Part shown: positions 21,285 through 32,852 of the stretch, in pieces | Layout: each line of letters begins with the position of its first letter | Numbering within the stretch: position 1 is the first letter of the stretch | From: Holtermannia corniformis | Lineage: Eukaryota; Basidiomycota; Tremellomycetes; Holtermanniales | Assembly: GCA_001599935.1 (NCBI GenBank) | Contig: BCIJ01000036.1 | Location: forward strand, 96,683 to 160,682 | DNA length: 64,000 nt | Direction: 5' to 3' | The notes under the pieces: model-generated | Told to the model about the DNA's origin: nothing | Databases searched by the model: none | What the model saw: the letters and a program-made list of their open reading frames with translations, nothing else | Position numbers and translations under genes: made by a program

Positions 21285-22019
21285 GCTTGCTTCAGAGTGA
21301 GTGTTCGAACCGCTGCTTCGGTAAGCTGTGCAGACGGATCGAGCTGCCTACATATTAGTAGCAAAGTCAAAGGACCCCTGATAGGATCGATGACTCAGCA
21401 AGCGGTCTCATGGGCGAGAAGCCCGCGTTAGGATTATTCAGCGTTCCCATCAGCGGTGCGCGGTCAGCTGTAGACGATGGTCAGAGCGTTAACAAGCTAC
21501 AACGCTGCTGTAGTCGGCGGAAGCACAGCGACAGGCGAGACGGGGCAGCACCGATACCGACACAATCGACGACGGGCTCGCAAGCAACTAGTTGTTATGC
21601 TAGGTAAATGCTAGGAACGCAAGCACAGCAGCAACGCTGAATGTGCTAGAGCAAGTCGATGTTGATGGCGATGATGGTCTGTTGCAGTCTCTTGAACAAT
21701 GCCGATGCAGCGCACAAGGCAAGCGGGAGGATCATCAGGCTTGGGTACAAGCTCTGCTAGATTATCATGGCCGAGACACGCACGAACAGGCGGCGCAGTC
21801 TCAGGCTCGAGCTCATCAGCCCCTCAGGCTTTACGCGCATCACAAGCAAAAACGGGAGAGCCTACTCAGGCTTCAGCTCCTAGTAGCTGCAGGAGCCGCC
21901 CGTACTGCCCGAGAGGCCGTGCAATACCTCGATGAAACGAGGACGGTCGCAACTGAACTCAGAAAGGCGTATCCATCTGGTGTGTGTCTTGTTCATACAT
22001 CTACTCAGCTCATATCACA
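21285..22019. other. Region without a clear gene between AKR and LRR relic
   Basis: Open frames exist (for example 21643-22053, rich in Gln and Arg), but I see no protein family, splice pattern or start context that makes them convincing. The right half may belong to the decayed leucine-rich-repeat sequence that follows. Confidence 0.4.
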
Positions 22020-22640
22020 CAGGCAACGTCAACTTGTCCGACTTGAAGCTTGAATATCTCCCGTCACACATGCCTGCTGCTCATCCCTGCCTCGGAACTG
22101 TCTCGACCGCCGGCACAGACCGACCTAAGCGGTCGCTGACAATCGTAAGCTTGAACACAATCTGCTCGAAGCGCCGGACTAGTATCCATCGTGTGTTACA
22201 ACCTGCTGAACAGAAATCACCTCGCCGACAGTCACAACAAGCTGACGGGCCATCCGCCTGCGCCGCTGCTGCTGCCAGCGTGAAGATCTCCCACAATACT
22301 CTCACGACCCTGTCGTTCGACGTCACCACGGGGGTCTGTCCTACGGCGCTTCAGGCTTCCTTTTTACTGCGACGTCGCGCGCTCAAGGCCGCAACACGCT
22401 ACCGCTCCCATCCCTGCGGGTACTCAACGTATAGCACAATCAGCTAGACAATGCTGCCATCACGGGAGATCTGCCAAAGACCCTGACGAGTCTCAATCTT
22501 TCGTTCGATGCACTGAACGGCGTCATCTCCTGCCTGAATGCGCAAAGGCTGTCTGGTCTAATGAACCTCGGCTTGTCGGGCAATATGTGGCTAGCCAGGA
22601 ATAGCCTTCTTATGTATCTCTACTGGCCCTCGGCGATGCT
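22020..22640 (+). pseudogene. Decayed leucine-rich-repeat coding sequence
   Basis: Fragments of LRR repeats appear in more than one frame. From about 22396 the frame reads TLPLPSLRVLNV, then an in-frame TAG, then HNQLDNAAITGDLPKTLTS followed by LNLSFDALNGVISCLN and later LMNLGLSGNMW. Earlier, NVNLSDLKLEYLPSH (around 22026) and LTTLSFDVTTG (around 22300) look like further repeat units. Stops and frame changes break any single product. The sequence type matches the N-terminal repeats of LRRC40-like proteins. The C-terminal end of such a protein is fused to the next gene on the same strand, so this may be the stranded 5' part of the same ancestral gene. Confidence 0.55.
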
Positions 22641-22781
22641 ACATCACACGGGGGAGAGCAGTGAGGTGATACAGGGGCGGAGATCTATCCTAGCAATTCA
22701 CTAGCACCTCACTACCACTTCTTCCCTGTCCTTCCCTCAGTCGTCTCTGGACCGTCGACAGCAGCAACGAGCAACAGCACA

Positions 22782-25427
22782 ATGCTGGCTGATTCGGGAC
22801 CACCGATATCCTCACAGCCATACCCTCAATTCGACACAAGCGTCACGTTTCTCGACTTTCTGCGCCGTTACAGATACTTTCGGCCAGGCCATGACCGGTT
22901 GGTCTCGGCTGACGACGCTGCATACGACGAGGATCCCCTAATCACCACGCCTGTATCTTCGGTCTCGCCTGAAAGAAACATACAAACTCTGGCTCGTCTT
23001 GGCCGGCTCGGTGTCACGTTCGTAGATGACCCCGCCATGATGGACAGCGCCGTCGCCGACTTCTTCTCTTCCATTAAGCCTGGGGTTATGATTGACCAGA
23101 GTCTGGTCGACTACGTCAATACGCTTCGCCTCGGCCACGTTCGAAGTGTCTCTTATGCGAACGAGACGTCGCAAACAACCGCGTTCGCGTCGGAAGTTTG
23201 CGTGGTGATGAGCTACTATATCCTGCGCAAGATGATGTACTATTTCAAAGACGGCGTTACGCAAGTCGGGAGCAAAGTGTCTGCGACATGGGACGTGCTG
23301 GAATCCTCGCAGAATACGGGCTCGTTCGATCTCGGATTCGGCGCACAAACGGCAAATGACCAAAGCGCCGCGGGGGCTCATTACATCCACGGCGTCGAAG
23401 CCGAGCGGCCATCAACCGGCGTGCCCGTCATTCAACGCCTACGCGAGCTGGCCGAGAGCGGACAAAGTCTTAGCCTCGCCACCTTATCGGCCCCTAGCTC
23501 CTTCAATGCTTTTCTGATCAAAGTGCGTTCTCATCAGTTACCAGCGGTTCATGTGCTGATCCCGGGTTTGACGCGCAGCTACTCGAAGGAGCGCAGTATC
23601 ATACACCGCTAACAGTCATAGCGTCTACTTACACCACTGCTACTGTTCTCGCAATTAGTCCCCCTTCGCCGCGGACAGAGTACACCGAAGTTCGAGTCTC
23701 TTCCACATATAGGCGCGCTCCGCTGGATCCGAACGACTTCGGCGCACGCAATGTCACCATCCCTACCCTGCTCCTAGCCATGTCGATACGCTCCAAGACT
23801 AACACGCTGCCATCATACGAGTCAACTTACGATTGGCCGAGCGGGGCAACTATTCGTTCCTGGTCGCCATCGACGAGGGCCAACTCCCCGAGTCCCAAAC
23901 GCAAAGCAAGCGGCTATATCGAACAACTGGTGTTAGCCAGTGCGCCGGCGCCGGCACAGGGACAGAGCCTGTACTCCGTCACTTGGGACGACTATATCCG
24001 AACTACGTTCGAGCAGCTACGCGGACCCTTCAAACGACGTCGTGAGCTGGATGAAGAGCGGACGTTGCCGCAGACGGAGGGTGGCAAGCCGAGGCTGTTG
24101 AAGCTGTTCGAGTGTATCGGAGTTGGACACCTTGGCGACGTTTATCGCGGCCAACTCGAGGAAAAGCAAGTGGCTGTCAAGGTCGTATCCCCGGGTCTCC
24201 TCAACCCGCAAGCTACCAATAACAGCTACAAGCCAGAGGATGCGGTGAAGGCAATTCAGCACGAAGCCGCCGTGTACGAGAAGCTACGCGCTCTACAAGG
24301 CACCTGTGTACCTCGCTGCGAAGGACTATGGAGGGGTGTGCGCTGCGGTTTCGAAGATACGCAAGACCCTTTCGCCGGCCGCATCTATCTACTCATCACA
24401 GAGTATATCCCTTTCGCTGTGAACTCGCCGACTAGTTTGCTAGCACCCGCTACGTCTTCTTCGACCATTCGAGTGCTGCTCGACGACGAAGACGCTGTGC
24501 GGATCAAGCATCTCTACGATGCCATTCACCAACACGGCGTCTGCCATGGCGACGTCCAGATTCGGCATTGGCGCCGTCGTTCGAACGGCAGCTTGGCTTT
24601 GATTGACCTTGAACTCGCGCAATTTATATCAAAAAGCTCGAGATCCAACGAGGCTCGCAAGTCTCGGCAGGCTGTAGCTCACGAGTGGGCCCAGCTGGGA
24701 TATCTACTACCCAGCGTAGCTCCATCGGGGCTGTACCAGCCCTCGACAAGAACGCTGGCGCTCAACAAATCGCAGACAAAGGCAGCCGTACGAAACGACG
24801 TTCTCGACTTGTCGACGTTGGAAACCGGTGTTGAAGACTGGCAGGCCCATGTCCGCATCGTCAAGATCGAAGCCGCCGGTGCCGGCCTCGGATCATTGCA
24901 ACTGGGCGCAAGCTCGACCCTGCCCGTCTTGAGTGACATCTACATCTCCGGCTCAGCGGTCACTTCGTCAACGCTACTGTCCCAGCTTGCGGCCGCGGCG
25001 CCCAACTTGCAGCAGCTCGAGATCGTCGGCTCGAATCTGACGGATCTCGAGGGCGTGCAGGCCCTCGTCGAGAACGGGCTCAAGACTCTCAACGTCTCGG
25101 GCGGTCGTGTGGCTGACATCTCGGCGCTGGAGGCGGTTGCGCAACGCGTCAGAGAGGGTCAGGCGTGTGCGTTGGAGACGGTCGATTTGCGCGATAACGA
25201 CATTGCACGGGTGAGTGAGCGCCGATGCGGATGCGAGGTTGATCGGATCACAGCTGTCTCCACTTCTTGGCTTTCTGCCCCTCGTGGCGCTATCTGTTGA
25301 CGGCAACCCTTTCCGAGTGCCTCGGCGGCGAGTCTGGGAGAGCGGAGGTGAGTTTAGGATGTAAGATGTTATGCTAAGAGCAGGTACCGCGGGCCTGTTG
25401 ACGTGGCTGCGCGATCGCGCCGAGTAG
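22782..25427 (+). CDS. Protein-kinase-like domain fused to an LRRC40-like leucine-rich C-terminus
   Basis: Exon 1 (22782-23522) starts MLADSGPPISSQPYPQFDTS and encodes about 245 residues that I do not recognise. A 55-nt intron joins it in frame to LLEGAQYHTPLTVIASTYTT and a second large exon. Around residues 370-560 this has protein-kinase-like signals: GVGHLGDVYRG (glycine loop), QVAVKVV (Lys), IQHEAAVYEKL (Glu), HGVCHGDVQIRH (catalytic loop with HGD instead of HRD) and LALIDLELAQF (in place of DFG). Kinase-like proteins with HGD loops are common in basidiomycetes. From about LYQPSTRTLALNKSQ on, the protein switches to leucine-rich repeats (LQQLEIVGSNLTDLEGVQAL, LKTLNVSGG, LETVDLRDNDIA). After two introns it closes with the LRRC40-type end, LGFLPLVALSVDGNPFRVPRR...LLTWLRDRAE. 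Activity of the kinase part is uncertain. Confidence 0.65.
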
Positions 25428-25533
25428 TGTCCGACCAAGTTGTACAAACATGTATAATCGTCGTCCCGCCATCCACGTTCAGTACAGCCGAGACGCATAT
25501 CCAGATCCATCCTAAAATCATACAACTGCACGC

Positions 25534-27785
25534 TCAAGCCCCAAACGCCGCTTCCGCCGCGGCACGCTCTGCAAGACTGCCTCGAGCCTCCCATCGTCGC
25601 TTCTCCGCCTCCTTGGCCGCCTCCACCCGGTCCTCCTTCTTGCCCCAACCACCGCCACCAGGCGTCTGCAGCACCAACCGGTCGTTCGGACCAAACTTGA
25701 CCGTCGCTTTACCTCCGAGGTTGACCTTGCGGACTTTACCCCCGACCTTGAGCGGTTGCTTGTACCACGTGTTGATCCCCATCTTGGCATCGTCGCCGCC
25801 TGCGAGGCCGTAGGGTGCGCGCGCGCGGCGCTCGGTCAATAGCGAGATGTTAATCTCTTCGAGGAATTCGAGATCACGGATCACACCGTTCCCGCCGTGA
25901 TACTGGCCTTGACCGCCAGAGTTGGGGCGGTAGCCGAACTGGTGGAGGATGACGGGGTAGCGGCGCTCGAGGATCTCGGGGTCGGTGATACGCTGCGACA
26001 CGTCAGTATGTGGGTGCGTTGCAAGTGCATAGCATACTCACAGTGTTTGTCATGTGGACGCTGGGCAAGCGGTCAGCAGCGTACAAGGCAGCCACGCAAC
26101 TCACTGCACACCCGAAGTCCCATCCCACCCGTTCCCAGCGCCTGAACCGCCTGCAATCGTCTCGTAGTAGCCCCAGCCCTTTGTGACCTCGCCAGTCTCG
26201 GGATCTTTGCCACCCGCGCCGAAAGTCAAGTTGTTGCAGCAGCCTTGGCTGGCTGCGCACGCGTTGAACGCCTTGAGCACGACGTCGGTCACGCGCTGGC
26301 TGGTGAGTACGTTGCCGGCGCATACGGCAGCTTCAGGCGAGGGAGACAGCAGCGACTCTTCGGGGATGATGACTGCAGCGATCAGCACCTGTCTCGTCGG
26401 TAGCTCAGGTTGTATGGTAACACGGAGCAGCCGGGCACTCACTATCAAGTGGGACCAAACACCCTGCGTTCAAGGGGATATCCTCATTGACCATAGCACG
26501 CATGCTGGGCCTTGTCAGCTGCGATCATTCTATCAACCATACACACCAGTAGATGATCGCCGAATGCACGACGCTAATCGGCGCGTTCAGGTTGCCGCGC
26601 ACCTCGGGCCCAGTACCGGTAAAGTCAAACTTGGCACTGCCCGTCTCGGGGTCAATGTCGATGTTCAAGACAATAGGCGAGCCGTCGTCAAGGTAGTCGA
26701 TTGCCGAGAGGTGGTTGGACCCTGCTTGGGTCGCCGACTTGCGGAGGAGGGAGCGGACAGCCTGAGCGGCGTTGCTGTTTATCCCTCAGTGAGGAACACG
26801 GTGGTCGATGGCACGAAACTCACTTGCGGATGTGCATCATGTACTCGTGTACTGTTGCGAGCCCGTACTCTGTGACGAGGGCGCCCAGGAGCTGTACGCC
26901 CTTGTGGTTGGCGGCGATTTGCTTCATGGTGTCAGCCTTTGCCTGTCACCACGAGACCCCACTCACCGCTTTGAGGTCGCTCTCGACGTCCTTGTAGTTT
27001 CTGCAACCACTGCAGCCTTCATACTCTGCCGGGTCCTCGACAAGCAGCTTGTACAAGCCTTTGGCATCGAACCGGCCACCGCTGACGACCTTGAAGCTCT
27101 TGACCTCTGCGCCCTCTTCGTACAGCTGGGTCGAGTTGGAAGGCATGGAACCAGGGATGATGCCGCCAATGTCGGCGTGGTGTGCGCGCGACGCCGTAAA
27201 GAAGATCAACTCGGGAGTACCATTGGTCGTGTCGAAGACGGGCGTGATGAGCGTCAAGTCGGGCAGGTGGGAGCCGTACGCCGACGGGCTGTTGGTCAAG
27301 ATGACGTCTCCCGGTGCCAGGGTCGCAGAGTGCAGCGAGTGCTGGTACTTGACGGCCATGGACATGGAGCCGAGGTGGACGGGGATGAAGCTATCAAGTC
27401 AAGGTTGGTGCGTGACTGCACGGACGTGCCTGTGCTCACGGTGCATTGGCAACGAGGTCACCGGTCGGACTGAAGAGGGCACAGCTGTAGTCCAGACGCT
27501 CCTTGATGTTTGTCGAGATACTCCTGCGGTTGGCCGGTCAGTACGAGGGGCGATGTGGTATCAGTCAATCAACTGACGTCTGCTGCAACGACCGCCCCAT
27601 GGCCTCGGCAATCGACCTGCCACGTCAGCATCCTGTTCGTTAGCTTGCATCCTGCTTACATGAAGCGGTTCGAGCTGGTTCCGGTCAGTCTCGACAGTCA
27701 TCAGTAGCCGGGCGACATACAAGAGCGAGAGCGTGATCGGGTCATAGCCCTTTGCTGGCTTCTTGTCGATGGTGGAGTTGACCAT
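25534..27785 (-). CDS. Hydantoinase/oxoprolinase B subunit (HyuB), stand-alone
   Basis: Starts [20 protein letters not shown] at 27785. Short introns then rebuild [22 protein letters not shown] and [26 protein letters not shown]. The rest follows HyuB throughout: [73 protein letters not shown] and the TPGGGGWG loop, ending AAAEAAFGA at 25534. Length is about 560 residues, typical for a separate HyuB. In fungi this domain is normally fused behind HyuA, as in the gene at 5095-9576. Here it is its own gene with a good start and stop, head-to-head with the HyuA gene, and the two subunits probably form one enzyme. The reaction would be ATP-dependent opening of 5-oxoproline or a hydantoin; the substrate is unknown. 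Confidence 0.85.
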
Positions 27786-28128
27786 TGTGAATACCAAGCT
27801 CGTAGAATGAACAGTCGCTGTGCGCAGTCCCGTCAGCGAGTATAAGTCAGTCCACGCCGTCAGCTCGCGTTGCACCTGTTGACCGAAGCGGAGCATGGTC
27901 CCGGTTCGGTGATAGCGGTTAATTACGGCAAAACTCGATTTCCCCGCCGGGAATCGAACGGAGCGCGCTGTCAGCCCCGTGCACCGACGGCAAATCGAGT
28001 TCAAGCGCGGCATATCGTTGTCGGGAATAGCAGCGGCGGTCACTCGGACAGCGCGCTCGGTGCTTAAGGAGTGTGAGTGGGCACTGGGCGAGTCAAGATC
28101 TTACCTTGCCTTGTGGGATCGTACAGTT
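27786..28128. promoter_or_regulatory. Divergent promoter between split HyuB and HyuA genes
   Basis: 343 bp between head-to-head starts. A 10-bp inverted repeat, AACTCGATTT (27932-27941) and AAATCGAGTT (27992-28001), lies in the middle; each arm is preceded by CGGCAA. A TGATAG (WGATAR) motif is at 27910-27915. No gene is seen. Confidence 0.5.
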
Positions 28129-31022
28129 ATGACGGGCGTATCAATGACTTCAACCACGCCTGACCACTCGATCCGGATCAGCATTGATAGGGTAGGTGCT
28201 GTGTGAAAGCTCAATGTTCTTGGCCATGCTCACCTGGATATGTAGGGAGGCACCTTTACCGATGTGCATGCCTCCTATACCGACCCGAATGACAGCAGCA
28301 AGCGCACAGAGCTTATCACCAAGCTGCTGTCGCAGGACCCAAGCAACTATCGCGATGCACCGACCGAGGGTTGCAGACGGGTTCTCGAGATGATCACGGG
28401 CGAATCCCTGCCTCGCGGCGAGCCCCTGCCAACACGCAAGCTCGGTTAGTGTCTGTCCGTGCGTTGGTTTGACCGTGCTAAAGTCTACTAGAGTGTGTCC
28501 GGTTGTCGACCACGGTTGCAACCAACGCTCTACTCGAACGCAAAGGCGCAAAGCACGCTCTGCTCATCACCAAGGGGTTCAAAGACCTCTTGTCTATCGG
28601 TAACCAGGCCCGCCCGCGCATCTTCGACCTCAACATCAAGAAGCCCGGATCCCTCTACGGTGACGTCGTCGAAGTCGATGAGCGCGTCACCCTCGTCGGT
28701 TTCGCGACGGACCCGTTCCACGCCCAGCACAAGATCATCTTTGCCGAAGACGGCAGCGTCGAGAAGGCGTACACCGGAAACGGCGCCCAGCAGGGCCTCG
28801 TCGAGCAGGGCGCAAAGATCGTAAAGGGGCTCAGTGGGGAGGCCGTGCACGTCATCAAGGAGCTTGATGAGGCCGCCGTGACGGAAGACCTCAGGAAGCT
28901 GTACGAGCAGGGCTACCGCTCTCTCGCTGTCGTCTTGGCCCATTCGTGAGTGAGAATGTCGATCCATCTCGACGGTGGCTGATTTCCCAGATACACATAC
29001 CAAGCCCACGAGTTGGCCATCGGCCGCATCGCCAAAGCCCTCGGATTCACCCAAGTCTCCCTCTCTTCCCAGCTCCTCGCCATGGTCCGCATGGTCCCAC
29101 GAGGTGTCTCGACCACGGCCGATGCCTACCTCACCCCTGTTCTCAGTGACTACCTCGAGGGCTTCTACCAGGGCTTCGAGGGCGGCAAGGACGGTGACCT
29201 TGTTGTCGAGTTCATGGGCAGTGATGGTGGTCTTCTGGACTTGCGGGTGAGTCGAGTTGATCTGGGATTGTCCCCAGGCTGACAAGGCTTTGTCAGAACT
29301 TTACCGGATTGAAGAGTATTCTATCAGGCCCGGCCGGTGGTGTTGTGGGTTTCGCCAGGACTTCGTATGACCCCAAGGAGGGGTCGGCTGTCATTGGGTA
29401 TGTGGTTCACTCCCGTTTGACCTTGCCAAACCTGATGCCGACGCAGCTTCGACGTCGGTGGAACATCGACAGACGTGTCGCGCTACGCTGGCAAGTACGA
29501 ACTCACGTACGAGACGACGACGGCCGGGATCAGTGTGCAAAGCCCACAGCTCGACATCAACACTGTCCGTGCATCACATCCGTGCAGAATGAAGATCTGA
29601 CATCCTTCTAGGTCGCTGCTGGTGGTGGCTCCTGCCTCACCTTCCGCAACGGCATGTTCCACGCCGGTCCCGAATCGGCTGGTGCACACCCCGGTCCAGC
29701 ATGCTACCGCAAGGGTGGCCCGCTCGCCCTTACAGACGCCAACCTGTTCCTCGGTCGTCTTGTACCCAAATAGTGCGTCGGTCATCGACCTAGACATACT
29801 CGACCGACTGACTGTGCGCTACAGCTTCCCCAAGTGCTTCGGCCCGCACGAAAACGAGCCTCTTGACCCATCAGCATCAGAGCGAGCATTCGCAGAGCTG
29901 AGTGCTCAGATCAAGGAGGAGACGGGCAGCGAGATGAGCTTGGACGAGATGGTGGGTTTGCAGGATCCAGCAACATGTCGAGACTGATCATTGCAGGTCT
30001 TTGGCTTCGTGACAATCGCCAACGAGACCATGTCAAGACCGATCCGGACGTTGACAGAGGCACGTGGACTGTCGACGGCCAAGCATATGTGAGTGACGAG
30101 TGCGATGAGCGAGCTGGGAGCTGATCAAAGCAGCTTGGCGAGCTTTGGCGGTGCAGGTGGCCAGCATGCGACCGAGATTGCCGAGGTGAGTTTGACGGGT
30201 GACCCGCGCACGCAACTGACTGCAGGACAGAACCTTGGGATCACGCGTGTCCTGATCCACCGCTTCTCGAGTATCCTGTCGGCGTATGGTCTGGCGATGG
30301 CCGACCGGTGAGTAGTTTGAGATCCTGGACGACCGGCGCTGACCATGTCAGCGTGTTCGAGCTGCAAGAGCCCTGCTCGTCTGTCTACGAGGATAGCACA
30401 ACGCCCGAGCTGTACGGCCGGCTTGACGCTCTGGGAGCAAAAGTGCAAGCCGAGCTCCAGCGCCAAGGCTTCCCCGCCGAACGGATCGATCTCGAGCCTC
30501 AACTGCACATGCGCTTCGACGGTTCCGACACGGCTCTCATGATCTCTGCTCCGGCCGACGGGTCGCGCAACTATCAAAAGACGTTTGAAGACGCATACGA
30601 GGCCGAGTTTGGGTTCCTGCTCGAGACCAAGATCATCGTCGACGACGTAAAGGTCAAGGGCGCCGGCAAGTCGTTCAACCAACCGGGTCCATCCGTCTTT
30701 GACGAGGTCGCGCGGCTACCGAGGAACCCGGTCGACGTGACAACCATCAACCACAAGGTCTCGGGCTTCCAGAAAGTCTACGTTTCACCACCGGGATCGA
30801 CGACCGGCCAACGCGTCGATACGCCAATCGTCGAGTTGAAGCAGCTGCAAGAGGGCGATACGGTCGCGGGCCCTGCTCTTGTGATTGACGAGACGCAGAC
30901 CATCTTCATCAACGCGTGAGTGGTGTGTATGAACACGTCGGAGAGGACTGAACAGGACCAGCACTTGGAACGCCATCATCACTGACCGCCACATGTTGAT
31001 CGAGAGGCCTGCGCTCGAGTAG
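28129..31022 (+). CDS. Hydantoinase/oxoprolinase A subunit (HyuA), stand-alone
   Basis: Starts [20 protein letters not shown] at 28129 (a second in-frame ATG is at 28144), spliced to [14 protein letters not shown], the phosphate-binding loop. Further family signatures are [77 protein letters not shown] and [18 protein letters not shown]. It ends [33 protein letters not shown] with a TAG at 31020-31022. That is the point where fused enzymes would run on into HyuB, and no HyuB sequence follows on this strand. Length is about 780 residues. About eleven introns are inferred. The frame is unbroken, so this is a real separate subunit, probably partner of the divergent HyuB gene. It differs clearly from the first HyuA copy, so it is not a recent duplicate. 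Confidence 0.85.
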
Positions 31023-31450
31023 AGAAGACGCATTGTATCATGGGATCATTGGGATGTATTGCTTGACAGTTTGCTGTGCGCACGCACATGCGACTGGGAC
31101 ATTCACTAAAACAATCATTCCTAATCGTCTGTGCAACGATTAGGTCAATGCTGAGGGATATACTCGCTTTGAGCAGCGAGCTCACAAGGCGTACCATCAC
31201 CAGCTATCAACATCACCAAGTCTCGCTTACTCTGCCATGCATGGTCTGCAAGTTAGGACTGGCTGTCGAAGGGCTGGCACACCCATCGCGACCAGCGACG
31301 GCGTTCAGCAGACTGAGGCTCTCAAGACAACCCCTATCCTGAGATACCTTACCCTAGGTGGACTCGACAGAACATCGCAAGCAGTCGAGCAAGCTAAACC
31401 GGCGTAATGGAGAGCTACGTGCATATGCAGCTTACAACTAAGCGACAAGC
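31023..31450. other. Intergenic, no gene seen
   Basis: Convergent space between HyuA and the DUF1445 gene. It is somewhat more AT-rich than the genes and would hold both transcript ends. No repeat or coding signal is seen. Confidence 0.5.
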
Positions 31451-32521
31451 CTACAAGCAAACTTTGGAATCGGGGAGGTCGGTGACCAGCATGTGCCCAG
31501 GCTTGTGGCTCATGACGGTGCCATCGAGGTTGGACGACTGCAGAACGAGCTGAGGGGTCACACCGCAGCCCCAGTATACCTGGGTGGATCAGGATGTGGA
31601 CTGTGGAACGAGGGCAACGAGTTACATACCGGAATCTCGTCCTCCTTCATCTCGGACGCTCCTCCCCAGTCGGGCTTGAGGCCACGAACGTCTTCGATAC
31701 CGAGCCGGGCGGCTCCCTCGGGGCCGTAGGCGACTTCGGCTCGTCAGTGGGGGTATCTGTACGCGATCAAGACATACCAGGCTCGCCATGGGCCATGCTA
31801 AACTTGCGAGTGATCTCGATGATCCGGGGGATGTCGGCACGCTTGAACGGCCGCATTGAGACGACCATGTTACCCTGGAAAACTGTCTGCGGTGAGCATC
31901 CATGTTCATCGACGTCAAGGTGCGCACCTCCGGCCGACATTAACGGGACTTTGGTCATATACATCGGGACGACGCGGTCAAGGTCGACGTGGCGCAGCTT
32001 GAAGCCGTTGGAGAGCAGAGCGTGCTCGAAAGTGTGCGAGCATCCGATGAAAAAGGCAACCTAGGACGGTCAGTGACAAGCCTTGACGGACCTGTACTGA
32101 CGTGGTCGTCTGTCCACTCGTTGACAATGTCGTTCTGATCGGCCACCAACTTGCCATCGCGGTATACCTGACCACAGTCAGTATTCCCCTAGCGTGCTGC
32201 TCGATCCCTCACCTTGAAGAAACGGCAGTCGGTCCTCACATCCGCGGCGATCGTGGCGAGGTGCTGCGGCACTGCTGGGTCGCCAACCTTTGTCTCGCCG
32301 AGCAACGGGCAAGGGACCGGGTTTCGCTGGCACAGCATGCGAAAGTCATCGGCGTACTTTGACAGCATGGCGACCACATTGACGTGCGTGAAGCCTTCAC
32401 TGTAGCCCGAAGTACCCGCGATGGTGAACGTGTTGGCGCGGCATGCCTCTCGCACGGCAGCTGGGGTAAGCGCGGCCTTGGCGGCGTCATCTAGCAAGGG
32501 TGCGCTCTGAATCTCGACCAT
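31451..32521 (-). CDS. DUF1445 family protein, D-glutamate cyclase-type hydro-lyase
   Basis: Exons join as MVEIQSAPLLDDAAKAALTP, ACRANTFTIAGTSGYSEGFT, LCQRNPVPCPLLGETKVGDP, VYRDGKLVADQNDIVNEW, AFFIGCSHTFEHALLSNGFK, VPMYMTKVPLMSAGG, FQGNMVVSMRPFKRADIPR, GIEDVRGLKPDWGGASE, and last VYWGCGVTPQLVLQSSNLDG to SHKPGHMLVTDLPDSKVCL. The RANTF, CQRNP-x-PCPLL, FLIGCS-x-x-FE, MVVSMRP, WGCGVTPQ and HKPGHM-x-VTD blocks are all characteristic of this family (about 280 residues). In mammals the family's domain in DGLUCY cyclises D-glutamate to 5-oxo-D-proline. Bacterial members often neighbour 5-oxoprolinase-type genes. Next to the split HyuA/HyuB pair, a shared 5-oxoproline/D-glutamate route is a reasonable inference. 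Confidence 0.85.
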
Positions 32522-32852
32522 GGTGGAGCAATGCTGACAACGGCCCCTCTGACATCTCTGCCGATTTCAATCTAGCTCTCGTCGACGGGTCTGGCCGTTG
32601 AACCCGACCGGAAAAGCAACTGTGCACTCCACGTGCAGAGGTGCGACTCTCCGGGGCGCGATAAGGCTCGGATCTTCCGCCCCGGACAGTGGTTCCACGC
32701 TCAATCGCCGACTGATTTCCTGACGCTCTAATCGCAGCACAGGTGATGATCACGGTGCGCCAGCTGATAGTGACTCGCTACATAAGGCGTCGTCGTCGGG
32801 TCGCTAGCTCGGCTCTTCATTCGGTCAATCCAGCGGTGATCTCAGGCACACC
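32522..32852. promoter_or_regulatory. Divergent promoter with GATAAG site and 9-bp inverted repeat
   Basis: 331 bp between the DUF1445 and transporter starts. TCCGGGGCG at 32650-32658 and its exact complement CGCCCCGGA at 32678-32686 form a spaced palindrome with 19 bp between. A GATAAG sits inside it at 32660-32665. GATAAG is the consensus site of fungal nitrogen GATA factors, and spaced CGG/CCG palindromes suit Zn2Cys6 dimers. Nitrogen control of both genes is inferred. Confidence 0.6.

Noticed and set aside
22782..23612. Reading the first exon of the kinase/LRR gene as a separate gene ending at 23612
   Set aside because: A standard intron at its end joins it in phase to the next long open frame, which has no better start of its own.
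27925..27965. Minus-strand GTTCGATTCCCGGCGGGGA looks like the T-arm and acceptor end of a tRNA
   Set aside because: The stem bases around the loop do not pair, and no matching acceptor, D-arm or anticodon arm is found upstream.
28503..29285. Long minus-strand frame opposite HyuA
   Set aside because: Antisense shadow of a strongly conserved HyuA region.
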